A stretch of DNA of 45,850 bases, taken from assembly GCA_036505875.1 (NCBI GenBank), contig DASXSR010000168.1, forward strand, positions 1-45,850, read 5' to 3'. Source of the stretch: Onstottus_A sp036505875 (lineage in GTDB: Bacteria; Acidobacteriota; Blastocatellia; UBA7656). The notes under the pieces are model-generated. The model worked only from the letters and a program-made list of their open reading frames with translations, made no database searches and had not been told where the DNA came from. The position numbers and the translations under genes were made by a program. This document shows, piece after piece, positions 27,951 through 35,420 of the stretch; positions within the stretch are counted from its first letter, which is position 1; each line of letters opens with the position of its first letter.

Positions 27951-28196
27951 GTGGCCAATACGTATACACAAATCTACATACAGATCGTCTTCGGGGTTGA
28001 GTGGCGACAATGTTTGATCGATGCGCAACACAAAGAAGAGATTCACAAGTTACACGAAACGATGGCCAGAAGCTGATTGAGATCAACAGCATGCCCGATC
28101 ACATGCATAAGTTTTAAGAATGAGTACATTGAGATGTTGCGGAAGTTCGATGTGGCGTTCGATACGAGATATGTGTTTGATTTTCCGGACGAATGA
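27951..28196 (+). pseudogene. IS200-like (Y1/RAYT) transposase with internal deletion
   Basis: GTG at 27951 starts VANTYTQIYIQIVFGV, the typical IS200-type TnpA N-terminus, and continues RQCLIDAQHKEEIHK. After a frameshift the next frame gives GQKLIEINSMPDHMHKF, which is the H-x-H metal motif region of the family (normally M-P-D-H-x-H). A further frame gives KNEYIEMLRKFDVAFDTRYV then FDFPDE and TGA, the family C-terminus. The middle, with the catalytic tyrosine, is missing, and there are at least two frame changes. Dead element, about 250 bp left of ~450. Flanked by two repeat copies on each side, in inverted orientation. Confidence 0.88.
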
Positions 28197-28201
28197 TGGG
28201 C

Positions 28202-28273
28202 ACATTTCACCCCTACGGGGTTCGGGCGAAAGCGGCCGCCGCTCCCCTATAGACATTTCACCCCTACGGGGTT
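28202..28273. repeat. Pair of REP-like hairpin repeats (copies C and D)
   Basis: ACATTTCACCCCTACGGGGTT occurs identically at 28202-28222 and 28253-28273, spaced 51 bp apart. Read on the minus strand it is AACCCCGTAGGGGTGAAATGT, the same family as copies A and B. Copy D is also followed (minus strand) by CTATAG, matching copy A's TTTATAG. The pair borders the IS200-like remnant on its right. Confidence 0.87.
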
Positions 28274-28316
28274 GGCTTGGTTGTAAGTGAGGTTGAGCGT
28301 CGTGTCAGGAGATGAG

Positions 28317-31300
28317 ATGAAAGGTTCGGGGAACCGCGCGATCAAGTTGGCGCTGATTGCAGCGTTCGCGCTCGGTTATTCATGGGTCGGATTATCTGGT
28401 ACATCCGCTTCCGCGAATCAATTCGGACCTTCGATGGCCTCGCCCGATCTTGGCGATTCGAACATCGCTCCGACCGCTGCGCAATCAAACCAATCCTCCG
28501 CTCCCTGTGATCCCACCGCCGCGAGAACCAATCTCTGGGGAATGACTTCATCCGAAGCGAACTGCCGAAGCATCGGTTGCTTCGATTGCCATCAAGGCAT
28601 TGAGGATATACATAACGGCAAAGCTAACCTCGGGTGCATCGATTGCCACGGCGGGCACGCTGAAGTCAGACTGCCAACGGGTGCTCAGAAGGGTTCGACC
28701 GAATACAAGGACGCCGAGCGAAAGGCTCACGTCCAACCGCGCTTGACCGAACTTTGGAAAACTTCCGCCAATCCACAACGAGCAGCTGCTCTGTTGAATA
28801 AAGAGAGCGCCGAATTCATTCGCTTCGTGAATCCCGGTGACCTTCGCGTCGCAGGATTGAGCTGTGGCACGTCAGACTGTCACGCGCGCGAGACCTACAA
28901 CGTCGCCCACAGCATGATGACTACCGGCGCCATGCTTTGGGGTGCAGCGCTGTACAACAACGGGTCGTTCCCGCTCAAGAATTATCGTTGGGGCGAAAGC
29001 TACGCCGCCGACGGCACACCTCAGCGTCTGCTCACCGTTCCGCCTCCGACCAAAGAAGAAACCGAAAAGAAAGGTATTTTACCTTACCTCGATCCGCTGC
29101 CCCGGTGGGAGATAACTCACATGGGCAACATCCTTCGCACATTCGAGCGAGGCGGGCGCAAGGCAGCGGAAGTCGGGCTGCCCAACCCTGAAGAGTCGCC
29201 GGGAAAACCGACGCAAAATCTTCTGAGCCCGCGCGGACTGGGGACGCTCCTTCGCACCGATCCGGTTTTCCTTGGTCTGCAGAAGACTCGCTTGCTCGAT
29301 CCAATGCTGTCGTTCCTCGGCACGAACGACCAGCCGGGCGATTATCGCTCCAGCGGCTGCACCGCGTGCCACGTTGTTTATGCGAATGATCGCGACGCGT
29401 TTCACTCAGGGCCTTATGCGCAGTTCGGGCACGACGGCACGACTCAGACTGATGATGCTGCTTTGCGAGAAGCGAGAAACGCGAAAGAGCCTGGTCATCC
29501 GATCAAGCATCAATTCACCCGAGCGATTCCGTCGAGCCAGTGCGTTGTCTGTCACATGCATCCGGGCACTCTGGTGTTGATGAGCTACTACGGCACGACG
29601 TGGTGGGACCTGGAGACCGACGGCGAACACATGTATCCGAAGCCCGGCGAGAAGGGATTCGAGAAACCGACGGCAGCGGAAGAGCAGGCAATAGTGATGC
29701 GCAATCCTGAAGAGTCAGCGCTTCGGGGCAAGTGGCGGAGCGTCGAGTTTCTCCGCTCGCTCACCGACGAGATCAATCCCAAGCTCAAGCGTACTCAGTT
29801 TGCAGACTTCACCGGACACGGCTGGGTCTTTCGCGATGTGTTCAAGCATGATCGCAAAGGCAACTTTCTGGACTCGGATGACAATGTCGTGCCGGACGTC
29901 ACAGCCGACAAGCTCAAGCGAGCGGTCGAAGGAACTACTGACGACCCTGCGTCCAAAGGCTTGCCCGTTCATCTGAAAGACATTCACCTCGAAAAAGGAA
30001 TGCACTGCGTCGATTGTCACTTCAAGCAAGACAATCACGGCAACGGCAAGCTCTACGGCGAGGTGCGCAACGCGATCGAGATCGACTGCGTAGACTGTCA
30101 CGGCACGATCTCCAAGCGCGCCGATCCGACTTCTAAAGACGCGCGAACGTCGGCGGCCGCAGGCGGCAATCAGATGCTCAGGTACCGAGAACTGGCTTCG
30201 GGCAAGGATCGCTTCTTCAAAGACAAGGACGGCAATCTGTTTCAGCGCGCCGCAGTCTCGAAAGACCAAGACGGCAAGCCGATTGTCTGGCGAGTCAAAC
30301 AAGTGAAGGATACGGTCACCCAGGGAAGCCCCGACTACAACGAGAAGGCCGCGCTTGCGAAGACTATTCGCAAAGACAATCGCGCCTGGGGAAACGTTCC
30401 CGATGACGAGACTCGCCTGGCTCACGCAAACAGCAGCATGACCTGTTACACATGCCATCTGTCCTGGACGCCGAGTTGTTATGGTTGCCACTTGAAGATG
30501 AAGGCCAATCAGGAGCGCTCGATGCTTCACAACGAAGGCGAGCAAGAGCTGCGTAACTGGACCTCTTACAACTTTCAAACGCTGCGTGACGACGTCTTCT
30601 TGCTGGGCCGCGACGGCACTGTCACTGGCCGAAGATATGCGCCTGTGCGATCAGCTTGCGCTGTGCTTGTCAGCTCGCAGAATCAGAATCGCGAGTGGAT
30701 TTACTCTCAGCAGCAGACCGTCTCGGAAGAAGGCTACAGCGGGCAGGCGTTCAGCTCGCACTTCCCGCACTCGGTGCGAACGAAGGAAACCAAGAGCTGC
30801 GATGATTGTCATCTCTCCGCGGCGGGCAACAACAACGCCTGGATGGCTATGACTCTTATGCAGGGAACGCAGTTCTACAATTTCATGTATCGCTATGTTT
30901 ACACGGCGCTGGGAAAAGACGGCTTTGAAGCAACAGTCGTCACCGAACGAGACGAACCCCAAGCGGTGATCGGCAGCAATCTTCATAAGCTTGCTTTCCC
31001 CGAGGAATACAACAAGCACAAAGACACGCACGATCAGTTGGAGGAATCTTACGAACACCCGGGCAATGACATCTCACGCGGTCTCATTCCGTTTAGCAAA
31101 CAGAAGACTGAGGTTTTAAGTCTGCAGCTTCGAGGTGAGTATCTGTACGCAGCCACAGGAAAGGGCGGGCTTCGAGTCTATGATGTGGCCAACATCGATC
31201 AGAAGGGGTTCTCTGAGCGAATGACTACGGCGCCGGTCTCGCCGATGGGTCAGCGATTCTACGTCAAGACAAAGTACGCCACCGCGGTAGCATCTCCGTC

Positions 31301-32354
31301 GACGCTTGCGGTTGATCCGACTGCTTCGTTGCCCGACAGCATCTATCCTAAGAAGTTGCGAATCCACCGGGCCGAAAATGAGGAGGCTGTCAACCGCGAC
31401 GATAAACAGCCGATTCATCCGCTTTACGCGTTTCTTTATGTTACCGACAAATATGAAGGCTTGATCCTGGTGAACGCGGCGACGTTGCTGGACGGCAACC
31501 CGAGCAATAACTTCCTGAAGCGGGCGCTGACGTGGAACCCGAGCGGTGTTCTGAACGGCGCGAACAACATCACCATCGCCGGGAGTCACGCGTATGTTAC
31601 TTGCGATCGCGGGCTTGTGATCGTTGATATTAACAATCCGTTTGAGCCTCACGTTGTCGGCGAAATCGGAGCGCCCGCGTTGAAAAACCCTCACGCGGTC
31701 CAGGTTCAATTTCGCTACGCATTTGTCTGTGACAGCGAGGGCGTGAAGGTCATCGACGTGACGGATCCTGATAACGCGAGAGCTGTCGAAGGCGCGGTGG
31801 TTCCGCTCGCTGAAGCGAATAACATCTACCTCGTGCGCACATACGCCTATGTTGCAGCGGGCAAGCAAGGGCTCGTGATCCTCGACATCGAACAGCCCGA
31901 GCATCCGCGCATCGATCAAGTTTTCAACGCGAACGGCGTGATAAACGACGCGCGAGACGTGAAAGTCGGGATGACCAACGTGAGCCTGTTTGCCTACGTT
32001 GCGGACGGTCACAACGGACTGCGCGTGGTGCAGCTAACTTCGCCTGAATCGGTGCCGGGCAATTACGGGTTCAGCCCGAGGCCTAATCCCGAGCTGATCG
32101 CGACCAAGCATACGAAAGGTCCGGCGCTCGCAATATCGAAAGGGTTGGATCGCGACCGTGCGGTCGATGAGAACGGCAATCAGTTGGCGGTGTTCGGCAG
32201 ACGCGGCGCACGACCGTTGAATTTCACCGAGATGCGGAGGATGTATATGATCGACGGCAAGCTGTTCAAGGTGCCGGAAATCAAGGATGGGAACATTAAA
32301 GAGAACCGGGATATACGACGGTTCTACGGCGCTCCAGGAAACGGAACTCGATAG
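28317..32354 (+). CDS. Decaheme c-type cytochrome with C-terminal LVIVD beta-propeller
   Basis: 1345 residues from ATG 28317 (AGGAG just upstream; GTG 28287 would add ten residues). Signal peptide (AIKLALIAAFALGYSWVGL). The heme region holds nine C-x-x-C-H (CFDCH, CIDCH, CTACH, CVVCH, CVDCH twice, CYTCH, CYGCH, CDDCH) and one CGTSDCH, a CX4CH site. From about residue 930 a beta-propeller of LVIVD-type repeats follows: LYAATGKGGLRVYDVANI, AYVTCDRGLVIVDINNP, AFVCDSEGVKVIDVTDP, AYVAAGKQGLVILDIEQP, AYVADGHNGLRVVQL. No outer-membrane barrel or lipobox was seen. I infer a secreted or surface electron carrier or reductase, with the propeller for protein or substrate docking. A catalytic substrate is unknown. 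Confidence 0.9.
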   Translation: MKGSGNRAIKLALIAAFALGYSWVGLSGTSASANQFGPSMASPDLGDSNIAPTAAQSNQSSAPCDPTAARTNLWGMTSSEANCRSIGCFDCHQGIEDIHNGKANLGCIDCHGGHAEVRLPTGAQKGSTEYKDAERKAHVQPRLTELWKTSANPQRAAALLNKESAEFIRFVNPGDLRVAGLSCGTSDCHARETYNVAHSMMTTGAMLWGAALYNNGSFPLKNYRWGESYAADGTPQRLLTVPPPTKEETEKKGILPYLDPLPRWEITHMGNILRTFERGGRKAAEVGLPNPEESPGKPTQNLLSPRGLGTLLRTDPVFLGLQKTRLLDPMLSFLGTNDQPGDYRSSGCTACHVVYANDRDAFHSGPYAQFGHDGTTQTDDAALREARNAKEPGHPIKHQFTRAIPSSQCVVCHMHPGTLVLMSYYGTTWWDLETDGEHMYPKPGEKGFEKPTAAEEQAIVMRNPEESALRGKWRSVEFLRSLTDEINPKLKRTQFADFTGHGWVFRDVFKHDRKGNFLDSDDNVVPDVTADKLKRAVEGTTDDPASKGLPVHLKDIHLEKGMHCVDCHFKQDNHGNGKLYGEVRNAIEIDCVDCHGTISKRADPTSKDARTSAAAGGNQMLRYRELASGKDRFFKDKDGNLFQRAAVSKDQDGKPIVWRVKQVKDTVTQGSPDYNEKAALAKTIRKDNRAWGNVPDDETRLAHANSSMTCYTCHLSWTPSCYGCHLKMKANQERSMLHNEGEQELRNWTSYNFQTLRDDVFLLGRDGTVTGRRYAPVRSACAVLVSSQNQNREWIYSQQQTVSEEGYSGQAFSSHFPHSVRTKETKSCDDCHLSAAGNNNAWMAMTLMQGTQFYNFMYRYVYTALGKDGFEATVVTERDEPQAVIGSNLHKLAFPEEYNKHKDTHDQLEESYEHPGNDISRGLIPFSKQKTEVLSLQLRGEYLYAATGKGGLRVYDVANIDQKGFSERMTTAPVSPMGQRFYVKTKYATAVASPSTLAVDPTASLPDSIYPKKLRIHRAENEEAVNRDDKQPIHPLYAFLYVTDKYEGLILVNAATLLDGNPSNNFLKRALTWNPSGVLNGANNITIAGSHAYVTCDRGLVIVDINNPFEPHVVGEIGAPALKNPHAVQVQFRYAFVCDSEGVKVIDVTDPDNARAVEGAVVPLAEANNIYLVRTYAYVAAGKQGLVILDIEQPEHPRIDQVFNANGVINDARDVKVGMTNVSLFAYVADGHNGLRVVQLTSPESVPGNYGFSPRPNPELIATKHTKGPALAISKGLDRDRAVDENGNQLAVFGRRGARPLNFTEMRRMYMIDGKLFKVPEIKDGNIKENRDIRRFYGAPGNGTR

Positions 32355-32461
32355 GAGGCCTGGAAGCAGGAACTATTTGAAATTTGAGATTCAGGAGGAT
32401 CGAATCGCCAGGTTAAGTGGACAAAGTGAAGAGGCGAGGACATAAGGTCGAGCGAACGCTG

Positions 32462-32953
32462 ATGAGACTCAAGCCGTCAATTCTCGTGCTATTCATAATT
32501 GCGGGGTCGATGCTCGCGCTTGCCTCGACCGATCAAAGCGATTGCCAAAGGATAAAGTCTGATGACGCGAGTGCTCGGGTCATAAAGCTCGACATGAAGG
32601 GCACGCGCGGAGTCGTGCTTTTTCGCCACAAGCATCACGAGGCGTACATCAATCCATCAGCCGAATTCCCACACCAGGCTGAGAAAGGCGCCGAGTGCAT
32701 CGGATGCCATCACAAGCGCACCGAGTTCAGCGGCGTGCCAGTACTGGTGAAATGCACCTCATGCCACGGCAGGCTGGGAGATGCAAGAAATCCCAAGAAT
32801 CGTGACTCGGATGAGGAATGGTCAGAACGAGCGTTCCACGATCTGTGCATCGGTTGTCATCGGGCGTCCAACGAGAAGGGAATCGTTAAGTGCGACAAGG
32901 CGCCGGTCGCTTGCAGCGAGTGTCACGCGCCGAAGTCGCAAACGGGGAATTGA
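32462..32953 (+). CDS. Periplasmic tetraheme cytochrome c (class III-like)
   Basis: 163 residues from ATG 32462, which begins a proper signal peptide (RLKPSILVLFIIAGSMLALA). Four heme sites: CIGCH, CTSCH, CIGCH and CSECH. The sequence I-K-L-D-M-K-G-T-R-G-V-V-L-F-R-H-x-H-H-E and the spacing of sites one to three closely parallel the heme domain of the porin-cytochrome fusion at 25500, so these are paralogues. Likely soluble periplasmic shuttle delivering electrons to that fusion. It lies 107 nt after the decaheme gene. An upstream GTG at 32417 would add 15 basic residues and is less likely. Confidence 0.88.
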   Translation: MRLKPSILVLFIIAGSMLALASTDQSDCQRIKSDDASARVIKLDMKGTRGVVLFRHKHHEAYINPSAEFPHQAEKGAECIGCHHKRTEFSGVPVLVKCTSCHGRLGDARNPKNRDSDEEWSERAFHDLCIGCHRASNEKGIVKCDKAPVACSECHAPKSQTGN

Positions 32954-33050
32954 AAGTTGGAGAATGAAAACTGCAAATTGGAAATTGCCCGAGTCGGGCA
33001 TCGTGCGCAAATTTTCAATTTTCAATTTATATTTTCCAATTTTCAATCCT
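32944..33050. repeat. AT-rich imperfect inverted repeat at the octaheme gene start
   Basis: The left arm (~32944-32987) is built of GAAAGTTGGAGAATGAAAAC / AAATTGGAAATTG units and the right arm (~33008-33050) of AATTTTCAATTTTCAATTT / CCAATTTTCAATCC units, roughly complementary. The 12-bp centre CCCGAGTCGGGC also pairs. Its composition is unlike the GC-rich genes around it. It separates two cytochrome genes and encodes the odd Phe/Asn/Gln-rich N-terminus of the next frame. Confidence 0.65.
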
Positions 33051-34081
33051 TGATTGGCCTGAGTTGTCTACTAGTGGTCGGGGGCGTCTGCGTCGGCCTT
33101 GCGGCGTCTGCATCGTCTGAAACAAGAGTCTTTTCGGCCGAACAAACGAAAGATCGGAACGGTCGCGGCAGTTTCCCTCACGATCAAAAAGAGCACCAAA
33201 ACATTCAGTGCGCCGATTGTCATCTGGCCGCAAAAGAAAAGCCCAAAAACACCGACCAGCCGATGGCCAAGGACTTTCCTCACGCAGCGTGCATCAGATG
33301 TCACAACTTCGCTGCCGAGTTCTTCAAAGCTGCGTTCGGCCAGCCGAGTCGCTTCTGCGGCGTGTGTCACGAGGCGAGGCGAATCTCGAGAACCGACAAG
33401 GCGCTCCGCGCCGGCGCTTTCCCAAGGCCTCAGATCAGCGACTTCGACGACGCCTTCTCGCATAAAGCCCATCGCAAAACTCTCCCTGCCGATCTTCGGA
33501 TTGCGCCTCTCAGTAACCCGCCATACGGTTCTCAGTTTAGAGCAGCTGAGAGCCCGCGATGCACTGATTGTCATGAGCAGATGAAGATGCCCGTGCAACT
33601 AACGGCGAGGGAGATAGAGGCTAACCGTGAGGCACGAGTGATCCAGGCCATTCCAATTTGGAGTCGTGACATACGAACGGAGAAAGGGCACGCAACCTGT
33701 TTCGTATGTCACGGCGGGGCCCCGCCGGAGCCGCGCAAGGTGTCAGTGGAGATCTTCCCGTACGAGCGCGACTGCAAGGTGTGTCACGAGCTTCACCTCA
33801 CCGATGTGCCGCGCGCGCAAAGCTTATTCGGGACGGTCAAGGGTTTCAGGCACGACGATCACGACATCGACATTCGCCCAAAGAAGAGAAGCGATTTTCC
33901 GCTGCCGACCGCGCCCGATCGATTGTGTTCCGAATGCCACAAGCCCATCGAGCAGGTCGAAAAGCTGAATGCGATCAAGGCACCGTTAGCGCGCTACTGT
34001 AACACTTGCCACATCAGCGGGCGTCCCGGTTTGCCCGACCGATTGAGCGAGAACGTTCTAAAGAAGTTGGGTGGAGACTAA
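32957..34081 (+). CDS. Octaheme cytochrome c
   Basis: Up to 374 residues with eight heme sites: CADCH, CIRCH, CGVCH, CTDCH, CFVCH, CKVCH, CSECH and CNTCH, and many additional His for bis-His coordination (SFPHDQKEHQ, FSHKAHRK, FRHDDHDID). A hydrophobic stretch (LIGLSCLLVVGGVCVGLAAS) works as signal peptide or anchor. The start is uncertain: no ATG is in frame before the heme region. TTG 32957 lies inside the AT-rich repeat and gives a 31-residue Phe/Asn-rich leader; TTG 33050 starts right at the hydrophobic core but without a basic n-region. An intergenic repeat has probably been read into the gene. Periplasmic electron carrier in the cluster. Confidence 0.8.
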   Translation: MENENCKLEIARVGHRAQIFNFQFIFSNFQSLIGLSCLLVVGGVCVGLAASASSETRVFSAEQTKDRNGRGSFPHDQKEHQNIQCADCHLAAKEKPKNTDQPMAKDFPHAACIRCHNFAAEFFKAAFGQPSRFCGVCHEARRISRTDKALRAGAFPRPQISDFDDAFSHKAHRKTLPADLRIAPLSNPPYGSQFRAAESPRCTDCHEQMKMPVQLTAREIEANREARVIQAIPIWSRDIRTEKGHATCFVCHGGAPPEPRKVSVEIFPYERDCKVCHELHLTDVPRAQSLFGTVKGFRHDDHDIDIRPKKRSDFPLPTAPDRLCSECHKPIEQVEKLNAIKAPLARYCNTCHISGRPGLPDRLSENVLKKLGGD

Positions 34082-34124
34082 GCGAGTTAACGCAATCACC
34101 GAGCGTTGCTCGCGAAGCGCGGAC

Positions 34125-34195
34125 AATCCCGCAGGGATTGAATGTTTGTGGACCCGATGATTGACACGAGGCCAACTCCGGAGGAGTTGAGTGTC
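34125..34195. repeat. Second pair of REP-like hairpin repeats (copies E and F)
   Basis: AATCCCGCAGGGATTGAATGT (34125-34145) and AACTCCGGAGGAGTTGAGTGT (34174-34194) follow the same plan as copies A-D, with loops GCA and GGA and compensating stem changes (AATCCC/GGGATT, AACTCC/GGAGTT). They fill the 269-bp gap between the octaheme and nonaheme genes. No transposase is left here. Confidence 0.82.
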
Positions 34196-34350
34196 CGCCG
34201 ATGTTGGCGCGAATTTCAAATCTGTGGATCCGACTCAAAGACATTGCACTCCGACCGAATGCGCGTCCGCAATGACTTGAGTTCTACAGAGATTGAACTC
34301 CTTATACGAGTTTGCGAAGGTACGTCGGTGGCCATGGACGTTCGGGGATT

Positions 34351-35280
34351 ATGCGATCAAACTTGATGAGCCTGCAAAGGTACAATCTAACGCGGGTGAT
34401 ATCATTAGCGGCGATGATTTGCGTCATTGGTCTTTGGGCTTGCCGAAGCACCAAGCAGAACTTGAACAAGCCTCCCGAGAACCCGCCTGCGCCCGCGCCC
34501 GTGAGCCAATCTCCGTTTGACGTGGTTGATTCGAAAGTGATCGCGTTGATCTCGCCCTTCGATCACAACCGCAAAGAGCATAAGGCAAGGACACAGGACT
34601 GTGGTGTTTGCCACGAGCGCCCGGATAACGATCCGAAACCTGTTTTTCAGAGAAACGGAAAGGAACACGGCGCGTGCATCGAATGCCACAACCGGGACTT
34701 CAACAACCCGCAGGAAAGCAAGATGTGCATCGTCTGCCACAAAACGCCGGCGACAAAGGAATCGGTGATCGAATTCCCAACAAAACTGGTTCAATTTGGT
34801 CTAAAACTTTTTTCCCATCGGGATCATGCAAATCCCGAGAAGATGAAAGGCCAGATGGACGCCGAGAAGATGCCCGACGGCGCGCCCAAATGTGGTTTCT
34901 GTCATCGCTTCGACGAGCAGGGCCTGAAGGCCAGCATGCCAAAGCACCCTGAGTGTTATTCCTGCCACATTCATCACCCTGCAGAAAAGCTCGCGTCCTG
35001 CGGCGCGTGTCACGCGACTAAGCCTGACGCTATGCAATACACAGCAGCCCTCGGAAGTGCGTTCAGCCTGTACAACTTCAAGCACGGACCGCACCTGAAG
35101 AAGGCTGCATGCGACAGGTGCCATCGGACAATTGAGGTTCTGCCCGACGAGCGTCGGGCTGACATTCTGGAAATCAACGTCGCGCGAGGCCAACGGCATC
35201 ACTCGACCTGCTGGACCTGCCACGTTCAAGCGAAAGAGTCAGTCTGCAGCAAATGCCACGTGAGCTCCACGCCTTTCTAA
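34351..35280 (+). CDS. Nonaheme cytochrome c lipoprotein
   Basis: 309 residues from ATG 34351 (ATG 34366 also possible). The lipoprotein signal (LAAMICVIGLWAC) ends in an L-W-A-C lipobox, followed by a Pro-rich spacer (PPENPPAPAPVSQ). Nine heme sites: CGVCH, CIECH, CIVCH, CGFCH, CYSCH, CGACH, CDRCH, CWTCH, CSKCH. It should be lipid-anchored, and a long flexible tether would let the heme domain reach partners. Whether it stays in the inner membrane or goes to the outer membrane is not certain: Arg at +2, with no +2 Asp, favours the outer membrane. Probable periplasm-spanning link between inner-membrane donors and the porin-cytochrome. Confidence 0.88.
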   Translation: MRSNLMSLQRYNLTRVISLAAMICVIGLWACRSTKQNLNKPPENPPAPAPVSQSPFDVVDSKVIALISPFDHNRKEHKARTQDCGVCHERPDNDPKPVFQRNGKEHGACIECHNRDFNNPQESKMCIVCHKTPATKESVIEFPTKLVQFGLKLFSHRDHANPEKMKGQMDAEKMPDGAPKCGFCHRFDEQGLKASMPKHPECYSCHIHHPAEKLASCGACHATKPDAMQYTAALGSAFSLYNFKHGPHLKKAACDRCHRTIEVLPDERRADILEINVARGQRHHSTCWTCHVQAKESVCSKCHVSSTPF

Positions 35281-35420
35281 ACGCCTCAAAGTCCAAGAGC
35301 GCAAAGATACACAGATAAACAGTTCTTAGTGACTTCGTGGCTTTGTGGTGAATTGGTTCCCTCGTGATATACTTTTCGCCGATCAAGGCCCGAGTGGCTG
35401 TTCCAGCAAGGTAAAGCTTC

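Noticed and set aside
27878..28273. CRISPR array, because of short regularly spaced repeats
   Set aside because: Only two pairs in opposite orientation, self-palindromic with different stems; REP-like, and no cas genes.
31116..32012. 298-codon minus-strand frame antisense to the propeller
   Set aside because: Reverse-strand shadow of the LVIVD repeats with no recognisable domain.
35284..35400. Possible dispersed low-complexity spacer (TTAGTGACTTCGTGGCTTTG) after the nonaheme gene
   Set aside because: Looks like repeat spacers known in such genomes, but no second copy is present in this window to prove it.
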